Shown: positions 32,701 through 43,445, counted from the stretch's first letter. The stretch is DNA of 64,000 bases from Mesostigma viride (GCA_009746045.1 RPFO01000041.1:6369568-6433567); one strand, 5' to 3'. Notes: generated by a model from the letters alone, not told the origin. Made by a program: numbers and translations.

Positions 32701-35700
32701 GTGGTCTTCATGCGGTTAGTCTTGAAGCTACGTATGAAACTAGGCTAGTGTTTGAGTCATGCATGCTTGTGTTGGCATATCATGGAGTACTATGCTAATC
32801 TCAAGCCAGACAAACCCCATAAATCACTTAGCTTCTCTCAGGTACCGGTGTCCGGCAACCAGGAGAAGAGCTCACGAAAGTAAAAAGCCTAGCAGAGGTA
32901 AAAGCGCATGGTCGGTCCAGGGGTTGGCGACTCCCGTGTGGTCTAAAGATACAAGAGGATGGTTCTACCCATGAAACGAGGGTTGTACCCCGTCGTGGCC
33001 CATAGGGATGATTGCTCGTGTGGATGATCAAGGGGGGCGATACTCATGAGTCTCCTTGAAAGGGGTTGGCTACTCAAGTGCTATCGGTCAGTTACAGGGG
33101 TTGGCTGCTCGTGGGTGTCGAAAAGGGGGTTGCTGCCTCACGTGTGGTGGAAAAGGAGGTTTGAAAAGGAGGTCGAAAAGGAGGTCAAAAAGGAGGTCAA
33201 AAAGCGCCTATTCAGGTGTGGTCGAAAAGGAGTTCAGTTACTGCATGATGTGGTAGTAGATACATCAGATAAACGATAGGTAGATAGGGCACTACACAGG
33301 GTAAACTCACGTGTGGTCGGTCCACGTGGACCCACAAATACATTAGATAAACCATAGGTAGATAGTGTACTACACAGGGTAACTCACGCGTGGTCGGTCC
33401 ACGTGGCCCCACAAATACATTAGATAAACGATAAGTAGATAGTGTACTACACAGGGTAACTCACGTGTGGTCGGTCCACGTGGCCCCACAAATACATTAG
33501 ATAAACGATAGGTAGATAGTGTACCACACAGGGTAACTCACGTGTGGTCGGTCCACGTGGCCCCACAAATACATTAGATAAACGATAGGTAGATAGTGTA
33601 CTACACAGGGTAACTCACGTGTGGTCGGTCCACGTGGCCCCACAAATACATTAGATAAACGATAGGTAGATAGGGCACTACAAAGGGTACCGCCAAGGTA
33701 ACTCACGTGTGGTCGGTCCACGTGGCCCCACAAATACATTAGATAAACGATAGGTAGATAGGGCACTACAAAGGGTACCGCCAAGGTAACTCACGTGTGG
33801 TCGGTCCACGTGGCCCCGTTGTCAGTGCTCCTCCGCAGCGACGAGTAATCGTTCACCCCCCCGCCAGGTGTCCGGTACACAGGGAACAGCCACGTCGTGC
33901 GGCCGTCACTGGCAGATACCGGCCACCAGCGGCAACAAGAAACAGGAACAGGGTACCGGCCACCATAGGCAACAACAAGACACCGAAACAGGAAGAAATA
34001 AGCAGCCACAAGGTAGGGCAGAGGCTGAGGAGGGGAGAGGAAAAATATTCTATGCTTAGAAAGGCAAAATGTTCTATGCAATTGAATATCCTGAAACAGG
34101 ATTTGATAATGCCAAACTACTATTACTATTAGAATAGTACTAGTCCGGTATCGGTGGATGTATGGGTGCGCAAGTATGGGCTCATGGGGCAGTAGGACGA
34201 GAGGTGCCTGTGCACAAGCCTGGGTGCCCATTGGGTCTGGCAGCACGCCTGGGTACGCTGCTACATGCACCACAGCACGCCCGGAAGGGGAATAAGGTTA
34301 ATGATTACGACAGTGAGGAAATCGACGTCGATTGTAGTAAGAGAACAGAACACATACGATACATGCGATGCCTCGTGCTTTTCTAGCGCGGTTACTTCTA
34401 CTATACCCTCCACGAAAAAACAAGCTGCTTAACAGTGGCCTACAACCAATCGTTTGCCATTTTTGCAAGCTCTTTCCATCGTGTCCGCTATTTGCAAGCT
34501 CTTTAATAAGAGTTGCTTACTACCATTAGCAATAATCTGCAACCTGTTCATTATAGCTCCTTCCCACCCATTGCGCTACTAGCACGGGCTCCCACGCTGT
34601 CAGCTCAGCGTGTACCCCTCGTTGTCAACGTTCTTCTCTCAATAGGCAAGCCAAAAAACACCCACCCACCTGCAGGGTCCCAGCATGTTCTCCTCGGGAC
34701 AGACCACGACCATGTGGTGGCGGATGAAGGCACCCGGCCGCGTGTCCACCACGCGTGGCTCGCTCCATGATGTCCCATCGGCCGATGTCAGCTCGAACAC
34801 ACACGAGTCGTCCTGGCCCTGCCCGCCTGGCTGGGAGGTGTGGTAGAGGTGCAGCAACTCTTGCCGCACGTCGTAGAAAAGGACAGGGTTCTGGTTGGAC
34901 CTGCGAAGGGGGGGTGTTTGCATATGGGGGGCGCGGGCATGGGAATGAGCACATCCGCCAGCATGTCAAGATTCTCAGGCTTGTCATGCGGACAGCTCTG
35001 GGCGTGGGTTCTGGCTGGACCTGCACAGGGGCGGCGTTCATTCCTGGGCGTGGGTGTGGTTGTAATTGTGAGAACATTGAGGGTAAGCACATCCATAAGC
35101 TCATTTGTGGATGCTAAGTCCTTGTCATTTGTATATGTCTAGTTCTTTTCATTTGTAGATGTCTAGTCGTTGCCTTGTAGTCGCAATGAGGAGCGTGATC
35201 ATGGCGGTGACTATGACAGCCACTGTGGTCCTTTCCGGACTAGGAGAATGCTAACTTTTAGTGTGATGGTCGTGACGGCGGCGGCAGTAGTCACACGGTG
35301 GGGTAGATGCAACTGTACTGTGGTAGCAGTAGTGGTAGGGGTGGGGTAGTGGTGGCCGTGTTAGTAGCATTTGGTGGCGCTTATTGTGATAGCGACAGAG
35401 GTGCCCATACTAGTAGTGAATTAGTAGCAGTTCGAGTAGCACTGCACGCTGCCAAGCTAGTGCTGTACAATACATAGCTAGTGCTGTACGATTCATAGCT
35501 CGTGCTGCACGATACATAGCTCGTGCTGCACGATACATAGCTAGTGCTGCGGGATACATAGCTAGTGCTGCACGATACATAGCTAGCGCTGTACAATACA
35601 TAGCTAGCGCTGTACAATACATAGCTAGCGCCGCACTATACATAGCTAGTGCTTTATGATACTTTGATCGCTACGGCACACGCACCAGCCATGCCGCACA

Positions 35701-37083
35701 GGTAAACAGACGGGCTGCGACCACAAACCCCGCCAAGCCATACATATAGTAGTCTCCATACAGTCAGCATATCCCACTCTACGGCACACGCACCAGCCGG
35801 GCCGCACGGACACCACGACGGGCTGCGACCAGCGAAACTCGGCGCCGTCGGTGCCCAGCACAGACGTCACGATGGAGACACCGGGCGCGCCCTCCTGCTC
35901 GCGGCGCACACAAGAAAGTGGCCCGCGTGCCATGTGTGCACGTGTGAGTCGGTGGGACACAGAACGACACGTGCAGACGCCGAACGTCTGGGCATGACTA
36001 GATATGCCTTCGGGCGCACCGTGTGTGTACCGATGGGGGCGCAGCGCTTGCTCTAATAGCGACGCTCTAAAAGCTAAAGCGCTTGCCTCCTTTCCCGGCT
36101 TACACGGCCCCTGTTCCTGCCCACACGCACCCTTTTCCTAAATCTTCCTTCTCATGCCAGAAAAGCCTATGGTGGCATAACCTGCGGCTACAATGTGGTC
36201 CAGGGACCCAGAGATGGCCAGCAGCAACAGCCGGATGGCCCACCGCTGGGGCACTGATGGATCACTCAGCAAGAATCGTACTACAAGTAGTACAGCAAAG
36301 ACCCAGCAAGATGCTCCATTCCCAGCTACGTTAATCTCTAACCTCGGCGTAGCTGGTTCAATCGCTGTGCTAGGACTATTCCTATTCCTACTGCAACCTA
36401 TTCCTACTGCGGTCTATTCTTATTGCGGCCTATTCCTATTGCGGCCTATTCCTGTTGCGGCCCTATTCCTATTGCCCCCATTGTTCCCCCATCCCCAGCA
36501 TTCACCAGCACATTGCCCTTTACCCCTGTGCCTTGCCATCGCGTGCAGTAATTGTCGAGTTGATACAGGTTAATTAAAGAAAATATCTGCAGCCCCGACA
36601 GCCACCACCCTTACTCCAGCATCCTGCACGCCATCACCCATAAGCTGCCAGCCACCCAGGTTCCCGCCGATCATCATCACACAGCCCTGTACCTATTTGC
36701 CGCCACCCACATGTGCGCGCATCAACCATCATTCCATAGTCCAAGAAAGAGAACAATCTGCCCGCCGCCACCCACCTGCGTGCCAGTGAACCACGCCATG
36801 ATGACCTGCCCCGAGGGAAGCCACTCGAGGAAGGACGCGTGGCTAGAGGGGTGTAGCGTGGGCAAGTATGCGTACTTTGTGCCATCATCTGCCACACGCA
36901 CAAGTCCATCGTCCACCCGGGTTTGTAACGGGTGGATGCCGCCACCCGGCCCATCCTGCTGCGCGCCACCACCCATGCCCAGGCGCAAGCCCCTAGGCCC
37001 GAGCCTCCTGAGGGGACCGCCACCGACGCCACCAGGGCCGCGCATGCCGAGTCGGGGGAAGTTGATCCCTTGGCCGGCCGCCT
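23781..37083 (-). CDS. Sialidase-like (BNR/Asp-box) protein, nine exons
   Basis: Coding exons on the minus strand, 5' to 3': about 37083-36776, 35894-35794, 34900-34670, 33908-33795, 32586-32405, 31060-30897, 25735-25635, 25191-25028 and 24106-23781. All eight introns have GT and AG ends, and the reading frame is kept across every junction, including split codons. The product follows the sialidase family order: [20 protein letters not shown], then [19 protein letters not shown], an Asp-box [71 protein letters not shown], a second Asp-box [29 protein letters not shown], then [15 protein letters not shown]. It probably cleaves terminal sugars from glycans as a six-bladed propeller; the substrate is unknown. 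The last exon adds a Gly/Gln-rich GLAGQG-repeat tail not usual for the family. The 5' end is uncertain: an ATG at 37144 or further exons upstream are possible. Confidence 0.85.
23845..23955 (-). repeat. GLAGQG-encoding tandem repeat in the last exon
   Basis: An 18-bp-type unit (cccttgccccgccagcc on the plus strand), about six imperfect copies, gives collagen-like GLAGQG hexapeptides near the C-terminus of the sialidase-like protein. Confidence 0.7.
24143..24312. repeat. 9-bp minisatellite (gcaaggagg) next to a splice acceptor
   Basis: About 18 near-perfect copies. On the gene's strand they read as a long pyrimidine-rich (cctccttgc) tract just upstream of the acceptor at 24107. Confidence 0.9.
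24971..25034 (-). repeat. 48-bp duplication of an exon end plus splice donor
   Basis: The exon end tcctacccatcag followed by the donor GTGCGCGCC occurs at 25028 and again 48 bp downstream at 24980. Using the second donor would add 48 nt containing an in-frame TGA, so only the first gives an intact protein. Confidence 0.8.
25804..25935. repeat. 24-bp minisatellite in an intron
   Basis: About five and a half copies of a unit containing gactgagagagagcccagca, in the 5.2-kb intron of the sialidase-like gene. Confidence 0.9.
26010..27442. repeat. 30-bp minisatellite, about 48 copies
   Basis: The unit includes cgcttggacgcaaccataga and ggagggccac. Because the unit length is a multiple of three, several frames stay open for hundreds of codons on both strands; I do not regard these as genes. 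A variant unit (ggaccaactacagaagacgg) occurs at about 26048, 26556, 26585 and 27034 and divides the array into blocks, suggesting higher-order duplication. It lies in the largest intron of the sialidase-like gene. Confidence 0.95.
27484..27800. repeat. 18-bp minisatellite (cacgctactacaacaccc)
   Basis: About 16 imperfect copies, partly tac/cat variants. It follows the 30-bp array and is also intronic. Confidence 0.9.
28448..29026. mobile_element. Tandem element pair, first (short) member
   Basis: It consists of a ~130-bp left module (tcatgtcccacgtagctccc...), about 30 bp of unique sequence, and a ~418-bp right module (gcaaagaaagaggccgacaa ... gaaccccgattc). Both modules match those of the next element almost perfectly. 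Confidence 0.75.
29027..30408. mobile_element. Tandem element pair, second (long) member
   Basis: The same left module (29027-29153) and right module (29992-30408) enclose about 838 bp of interior. The two members abut exactly at 29026/29027. The interior has a 134-codon plus-strand frame without any recognisable motif. The class is unknown: there is no clear TG..CA or inverted ends. The arrangement also resembles the split direct repeats of some tyrosine-recombinase retrotransposons, but no such enzyme is seen. Confidence 0.7.
30555..30720. repeat. 33-bp minisatellite
   Basis: About five copies of a unit containing tgtggatgccagtgacggcg and gggtaatccctat, intronic. Confidence 0.9.
30725..30920 (-). 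repeat. Repeated copies of an exon end and its splice donor
   Basis: The junction ending the exon at 30897 (plus-strand string gtacctggatgttg.tggccga) recurs at about 30730 and 30833 in the intron, with a gatccg.tatgcattttgta spacer. Each copy keeps the GTAC donor core. Confidence 0.7.
31329..31985 (-). mobile_element. Degenerate relative of the TA-flanked MITE at 41338-42235
   Basis: The segment around 31345-31560 is similar in reverse complement to about 41990-42210, and 31825-31985 to about 41350-41530. Its left end, cagtcagccccacgg, resembles the other element's cagtcattcccgcg terminus. Confidence 0.55.
33290..33800 (-). repeat. ~77-bp minisatellite built on an exon-intron junction
   Basis: Seven occurrences of tcacg(t/c)gtggtcggtccacg, one being the real exon end and GTGAG donor at 33795 and six lying downstream in the intron. 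Units are joined by acattagataaacgatagg-type spacer. Reading from the exon into the intron meets a TGA overlapping the donor at once. Confidence 0.9.
35450..35650. repeat. 21-bp minisatellite (catagctagtgctgcacga)
   Basis: About ten copies in the second coding intron of the sialidase-like gene. Confidence 0.9.
35672..35822 (-). repeat. Duplicated exon end and donor
   Basis: The string acggcacacgcaccagcc, spanning the donor at 35793, and the following exon bases through gacgggctgcgacc also occur at about 35673-35722, 108 bp into the intron. Confidence 0.75.
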
Positions 37084-38189
37084 GGCAGGGGGACAGGGGC
37101 ATGGTGAGATAGCACACGCTGGGATGTGATGATTTTTCTGGCAAAGTAAGATCTCAATGAATATGTTGGTGGGGTTCGATCATGAGCGACAGGCGGAAGG
37201 ATGGTGGGCGACGCAGCGGGGTCACTCATTCATCCTTCTGAACAAAAACAGCAGCAAAGCGAGCCAATGCCAAGTCCTGGCAAGCCCGTTGCTACCAACA
37301 TCTCCACATCGCACACATGCGTTACGTACTACCATCCATCACCCACCATTATCGCCCATCAGGCCACATGCGTGCACCGACCCACACTAGCAGGACAGGG
37401 ACTTGACAATGCGGGCAACATTTAGTGATTAGTATGTTGTGAGAGGAATCCAATACATGCCCAGTCACGACAATAAACCACCCTGTGACAACACCCAGAA
37501 GGGGCCATGATAAATATTTCATGAAATAGATCCCTTATGGGTGTAAGACCGGCAACAGTATGAAGCACGACATGGGAATAGCCATCCTATGTATTTATTG
37601 TAGTAGTTTATGTATAGACAGTGCAAATTTCCCACACCCGTGACCCCACCTCGCAAAAATTTTATACTAAATATACCTCGCACGCACATGTTACCTGGTC
37701 GATTCAACAAGTGCTATGCAAATGTGGCATCTAATCCAGGGACCAGGGCCCTAATCCAGCACCATTTCCCACAGAAGCTACCCTGAGCAGGATCTCTTGC
37801 TCCACTCACTCATTCACATGCCTCGATTGGGAGAGTCATGGGGTACAATCTTTTTTAGTAGGTACCTTTCATCCCTGTTTGATGCACAGCAAGGAGGGCT
37901 CCATACCAAGATACGGTGGATGCGGCATCTATCCACGGGGTGCGTCTACTACCGTTTAAATAACCCAATTACTACGTAGCTCTGTCTCTCCCTCTCTGTT
38001 GCTCTCTCTGTTACTCTGTAACTGCGATCCACGAGCAGTTACTGAACGAGCAGTGACCCGCTGCAATTTTCATGTGCCCAACAATGGCCACCGTGGCCAT
38101 CCCTCCCATCCCGAAATACTTATCCACTCGCACTACCCTACCCTACCCTGGCTCTACCAACCCTACACATGACTCCCAAGCCACCATCT

Positions 38190-38515
38190 TCTCCCAACTG
38201 CTATCAAATCTTCTCCCAACTACTATAATATCTTCTCCCAAACTGCTATGAAATCTTCTCCCAAACTGCTCTAAAATCTTCTCCCAAACTGCTCTAAAGT
38301 CTTGTCCCAACTGCTATCAAATCTTCTCCCAGCTACCATAAAATCTTCTCCCAAACTGCTCTAAAATCGTCTCCCAATCTGCCATAAAATCTTCTCCCAA
38401 ACTGCTCTAAAGTCTTCTCCCAAACTGCCATAAAATCTTCTCCCAAACTGCTCTAAAGTCTTATCCCAAACTGCTATAAGATCTTCTCCCAAACTGCTAT
38501 TAAATCTTCTCCCTA
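38190..38515. repeat. 23-bp minisatellite (atcttctcccaaactgctct)
   Basis: About 14 imperfect copies. On the minus strand they lie downstream of a possible 5' exon at 38575-39049. Confidence 0.9.
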
Positions 38516-38574
38516 TCCGCCAGCAATGGTCACTACAGGGTCCAGCCACTCCCCGCGAGTGCCCCCAGACACAC

Positions 38575-39049
38575 ACCTGGCCCATCTGCTGGTCTGCTAG
38601 CCGGGCAAGCCGTTCGGCGGCGCCCCCCATGCTCACATCCACGTCATCAGGCCGGTCACCAGACCCTGGACCGCCTGGGTGCTGGTTCAGCCCACCTGGC
38701 CCGCGTCTCTGGCCCCAGGGCTGTCGGCCAGGGCCCCTCGGACGGCCCACTTGGCCTCCATTCTCTCGCGACATCCCCCGATGAGGCCCTCCCCACCTCC
38801 CCCCTGTGCCAGCCCCCCCCCAAGGACCCCCTGTTTGGGCCAGCCCATCCGAGGAGGTCCCAGCGAGCCCCCAGCCTTGCCCCCAACGGGACGCAGCGGC
38901 TTGCTGGTCACCCTGGGAGAAGGCGGAGACACCCCTCGTGAGAGCGGCCGTGCCGGCATCCAGCGGCGTGGTGCCAGAGGCCGCCACCAGCGGCGGCAAG
39001 CTGTTGAGGGGAAGCTGCAGCGTCAACGGCCCTTGCGCCTGGGGGGGGA
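38575..39049 (-). CDS. Possible upstream exon of the sialidase-like gene
   Basis: On the minus strand an acceptor-like run of Cs ending CCAG is followed by AQGPLTLQLPLNSLPPLV and a Gly/Arg/Trp-rich segment ending ERLARLADQQMGQ, then a GTGTGT donor-like string. The phase (0) would fit the exon starting at about 37083. There is no recognised domain and low complexity dominates. It could also belong to a separate gene. Confidence 0.3.
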
Positions 39050-39094
39050 TCGTGGCGAGACAACAGGATGTGCTGGCAGGTGTTGAGCGAGGCT

Positions 39095-39497
39095 AAGGAG
39101 TAACCACTGGACACAAGCACACAGGCCAACTGGACACAAGCGCACAGGCCAACTGGACACAAGCACACAGGCCAACTGGGCACAAGCGCACACGCCAACT
39201 GGACACAAGCGCACAGGCCAACTGGACACAAGCGCACAGGCCAACTGGACACAAGCGCACAGGCCAACTGGACACAAGCACACAGGCCAACTGGGCACAA
39301 GCGCACACGCCAACTGGGCACAAGCGCACACGCCAACTGGACACAAGCGCACAGGCCAACTGGACACAAGCGCACAGGCCAACTGGACACAAGCACACAG
39401 GCCAACTGGGCACAAGCGCACACGCCAACTGGGCACAAGCGCACACGCCAACTGGACACAAGCGCACAGGCCAACTGGACACAAGCGCACAGGCCAC
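39095..39497. repeat. 23-bp minisatellite (actggacacaagcgcacagg)
   Basis: About 17 copies with two-base variants (gcgcac/gcacac, gacac/ggcac). Long frames here on the minus strand repeat every 23 residues and are repeat by-products. Confidence 0.95.
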
Positions 39498-40439
39498 CCG
39501 CCGGATGGCCCCCATATGCTCATCAAACTGTCCATTTTCCAATCATCCATCCACTCACCCATCCATTCATCCATCCATTCATCCATCCATTCGTCTGCCC
39601 ATCCACCCCTCCATCGAACAATGCTTTTTCGCCCACTCACACGCGTCCATCCAGACGTCCATTCGATCACAGTCATGTTCGTTTGTACACCGCACCAACT
39701 CGACCTTGCATCCATCGGTACTGCACATCCATTGCATCTGCCTGGAGGCTTATACACACAGCTCCTTGCACTCATGGTTACTCGCACACGCGGTCTCTTG
39801 CAAGAACACAAATACTTGGCACGCACACCAATACGGCACTGGCGCACACACCCTTTCGGCACTGGCAAACGCACCACTACGGTGGGAGAGGCCACAGCGT
39901 CTTACTTGACCGCAGGCTAGACCCCTGCGGCGCCTCTACCCAGGCCAACCTTCAGTCGGGCAAATGTGCACATTAAGTCGCTACTCTGCCGAATGATCTG
40001 TCTTTGAATAGTTGGATTCTCTTTTGTACTTTTTTTTAACGTGGCAGTGCCTTGGCTAACTGTTGGCAGGCCTGCACCTGCCACCTTGTTATGCTGCCCC
40101 CCAAGATTGAATTATATTCATCCCCCCCCCCCCCTAACCCTTCCTGCTCACGAGCTCTGTGTGTGTTTGCGCGTGCTTGCCGTATCTGTTTCACATAAAT
40201 GTGGGCATGTGCGTTTAGTGTGCGTGCTTCGTGCAACTTATTGCATGTAGGCTGCACGCAGCCCACAAACGTCAGCAAACCAAGTCCCACCGACTGCCCA
40301 TGCCCCTCAGCTGGCAAGCGCACACCCTTGGCAAGTGCGTCCACGCATGCATGCCCTAGGGTGCATCCACGCGTCGATCCTTGGGTTGGAATCTATGATG
40401 GCTGGCGCAAGGGAATCAGGTTGCGCCACACACACGCGC

Positions 40440-40505
40440 GCACGCACTCACACACGCGCGCACTCACTCACTCTCACACACACACACATACACACACACA
40501 CACAC

Positions 40506-40571
<66 letters not shown>

Positions 40572-40572
40572 G
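40440..40572. repeat. Compound CA / CT microsatellite
   Basis: Runs of cacaca, then about 22 ct units, then cacaca again. Confidence 0.95.
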
Positions 40573-40599
40573 AATACGTAAACACGTGCATTTGTCTAA

Positions 40600-40738
40600 G
40601 GAAGCACCGTGCAAGCTTGGTGTTCCAGATAGCATCGAGGTATGTAATGCCGACGCCAACCTCCCCATAGCTCCAAACATGCTCGGGGTACAAGAAGCTG
40701 ATTCCAGTTACACCAGCAACAGAAAAATGATCGAGCCG
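40600..40738 (-). CDS. Possible exon, unidentified
   Basis: After an acceptor-like ttgacag the minus strand reads RLDHFSVAGVTGISFLYPEH and then VWSYGEVGVGITYLDAIWN. The sequence is protein-like but I recognise no family. The phase fits a join to the signal-peptide-like exon at 41099-41161. Confidence 0.25.
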
Positions 40739-41098
40739 CTGTCAAATGCGATGTCCAGGGACGTGTTTGTATTTGTTTGGGTGCACGATGCTTCAACAAT
40801 CGATGAGAGTCATGTTCATTGAAAAGAGTGACACCCGTGGCGAAAGTTCCACTCATGGCATATCCGCATAATCAGCGTACGAGAAGCAGCTGCAGAATGC
40901 CATGAAACGGCATTTGGAGCATACTATTGGTTAGCTAGGTGCACACTGCCGTCCAAAAGTATGCAAGCTTGGAAATGTAATGTTTATACTAAAAGCTACA
41001 CCATTTGTTCAAACTAAAAGAACCAGTTGATGCGCTGGGAGTCGGGGTGAGGTTAACTTGTGTTTTCAGGCACCATCCATGCATATGGTAAAGCGTAC

Positions 41099-41161
41099 CT
41101 TCGATACAGCCGCAGAAGAAAGGAAGGCAACAATAAGAATGGAGAACGCGCGACCGTACAT
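41099..41161 (-). CDS. Possible first exon encoding a signal peptide
   Basis: ATG at 41161 begins MYGRAFSILIVAFLSSAAVS, followed by Lys, then a strong donor AAG|GTACGC. The basic start, hydrophobic core and small residues near the end fit a secretory signal peptide. It could start the secreted protein encoded further along this strand, perhaps the sialidase-like gene 4 kb away, or a separate gene. Confidence 0.35.
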
Positions 41162-41337
41162 TTTGAAAGGATCCAAATATGCTAGCTCGGCGAACTCTAC
41201 GACGTCAGTTTGCCGTCACCGGATTAGCAACACAATGCGGACATGAACCAGATTGTTAAGGACCAGTACTTACGCCTTCTTTGGAGAAACAATCGAAGTG
41301 TAGCTTGTCCACTTTTGGTGGTAAGCAGTGCGCCATA

Positions 41338-42235
41338 CAGTCATTCCCGCGTTAAGTTGCGTTTCTTAAGGTTGCGTTCCCGCGTTAAGTTGCGGCGCCG
41401 AAGTTTGGGGGGCGACCGCAACTTAAGCATGGGGGCCATCGCAACTTAACGCGGTAATGACTCAATTTGTAGGTGTCAGGCCATTTTTGGCCGCGCAGGG
41501 GGCCATTTTTTGCCAAGTCCGGACCCGCTACGTGATTTTAGGCGGCAAAATACGCAAGCCCCACTCGCGCGCAAATTTCCCCGCCTGCTGGCCGTTTAGG
41601 TGAAAAGCGCGAATGCAACCTTACAAATTCAGTTTTGCAGCCTGCGGGCTGCGGTACATAAGAATCCACGACCATGCAGGGTCTGTAATTGAGACATCTT
41701 GCAGGAAATAATTACCACCATCATCGATCATGCCGAATGCACCGACCACAGAAGGGCGGCAAAGACAAGGTCGTTGAGGCCACAGGCAGTCTCGCTGGCA
41801 TGCTGTTATTATAGCGGGTGTTCACATGCAGGCCATTGACAGTAAATGAAGCTTCCCTCACGACTGTTCCCATGTTTTGTCACAGTCAAACGTGTGAAGC
41901 CGGTCGGCAATTAAGTAACCCGCCAAAAAGAGAGCCGAAGTCAGAGGGTAAAAATGACACACATTATTTTGTGGTATAAAACGCAGGCACTCACTGCGTG
42001 GCTGCCCACGGCGTGTTTTGCTGCCCGCCTTTGTCCAAAATATCTGACCTGGAAAATGGACTTTGGCCGGCTTTGACGCTGCAGCTGGATCGGGCTTGAC
42101 GAGAGCTGTCGAAGTCCGTCAGAGGAGGAGGTGGTCGGCTGCTAGCCTAATTCTACCGTTAAGTTGCGTTCCCGCGTTAAGTTGCGGCGCAAAGTTTTAG
42201 GGGGCGATCGCAACTTAACTACGCGGGAATGACTG
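41338..42235 (+). mobile_element. MITE with ~25-bp inverted ends and TA target duplication
   Basis: The left end is cagtcattcccgcgttaagt. The right end is its inverted copy with a small change (acttaactacgcgggaatgactg). TA dinucleotides flank both sides (41336-41337 and 42236-42237). CAGT termini and TA duplications are characteristic of Tc1/mariner-type elements. Subterminal gcgttaagttgcg motifs are repeated inside. No transposase is encoded. Confidence 0.8.
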
Positions 42236-42252
42236 TAATTATTTTCCAGATA

Positions 42253-42471
42253 GGTAAAATCCACCCGGCTAAGGGCCACCTTAATTGCAAAACTCCTGGC
42301 ATTCGCAGGACTGGGGCACTGGGCAGATTGTCATTCTGAGCACGGATTTGGAATCAGCGACATCGACTTCGCATGGTAAAATTCTTGTTGGGACCGTTTT
42401 GGCACGTTTTTTGGGGGGGGGGGGGGCCGGGGGGGGGCGGGGAGGCAAAGTCGGTTTCAGGGCCACCCCTG
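42253..42471 (+). mobile_element. Short MITE, internal-deletion form of the 14.8-16.8 kb element
   Basis: The left ~105 bp match 14823-14931 and the right ~110 bp match 16707-16803. The junction cttc|gcatgg removes about 1.8 kb. The ends (ccacccggctaagggccacc and the inverted gggccacccctg) are imperfect inverted repeats. Confidence 0.7.
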
Positions 42472-42677
42472 TTTTTTAGCAGGAAACAAGTTTTGCGGGC
42501 TTCGCCCGCGACATTAGAGCTTGTACTTTTTGTGGCCGGTCCCCGGCCAGGGAGCCCCGGCTAGGGAGATGTGAGTCACCACGTACCTCCGTCGAGTGCC
42601 AAGTGGCGCTAGTCCCGCCAAGGAGCGCGCGCTAGCTTTAGAGTTTCGACCACAAGATTCATGGAGTGGCAAAAGCC

Positions 42678-42742
42678 TGCATGTCGGATTTTTTTCCTTC
42701 ACCCTTTTGGCAAAAGGGTGAAGGAAAAAAATCCGACATGCA
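42678..42742. repeat. Perfect 65-bp palindrome (32-bp arms, 1-bp centre)
   Basis: Left arm tgcatgtcggatttttttcc...cccttttg and right arm its exact reverse complement, with a single g at 42710 between them. An RNA copy would form a very stable hairpin. Confidence 0.95.
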
Positions 42743-43445
42743 ATGGGGGAGCTCTATGAAGGCTCGAACCTGGTACGTTCCGGGCTATTGTACCGATGAT
42801 GAGCTGTGCCTTGGCGCCTGAAGTCTACGTAAGCAACTTTATGTGAAGTTTAACAATATGTACATTGCTACAAAGGGACAAACTGCGCAACCGCGCAGTG
42901 GACGGAGCTCGCGAACTACTTGCAGAGTTCAAGCTCCAGATTGACTGCTACCCCTGCACGGGAGCGCGATGCGCGCGGGGATGAGTGACCTCGCCAACCC
43001 CGCAGACAGCAGGGAAAAATCGCTTACAGGCGGTGGAGCAGAGGAAAATCCACGTGTGAGCTTCCGGCGCGTTTGTAACGGGATTTCCCCAACAGAAAGT
43101 TTGGTCCAACAGCCCAAAAGTTTGCGACGGTTATATCTGGAGCTCGCAAACACAGGACATCGCAGAGTTTGGCTCCTGGCGCAATCTGGGCATACGGACC
43201 TCTGCCAAATGGCTCATTTGGATGTAACGCACAAAAACCCTGATAATATGGATGCCGTGGTTTGACCTTTTCGTGATTGGTCGCAACGAAATTTCGCGCA
43301 GCTGATTCGTCAAGCGGACTGTAAGTCGCGCCGCTGAGTGGCTGGAGCCTAAAGCCGTTCGAAAGAGTGTTAGCTAAAATTGTGCCAAGGCTGCGTTTTA
43401 CAAGCTTTAGTATATATGTTGAAAGACGTGTGAAAGACGTGTGAA
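42743..43445. other. No supported gene
   Basis: One plus-strand frame (42969-43265) has no motif. A tRNA-like GGTTCGAGCC string at about 42761 (minus) does not fold as a tRNA. Confidence 0.4.

Noticed and set aside
39023-39895. 290-codon minus-strand Cys/Val/Leu-rich frame
   Set aside because: It is a 23-bp minisatellite read through three frames; the 23-residue periodicity is the giveaway.
42745-42815. tRNA gene on the minus strand
   Set aside because: GGTTCGAGCC is T-loop-like, but neither the T-stem nor the acceptor stem pairs.
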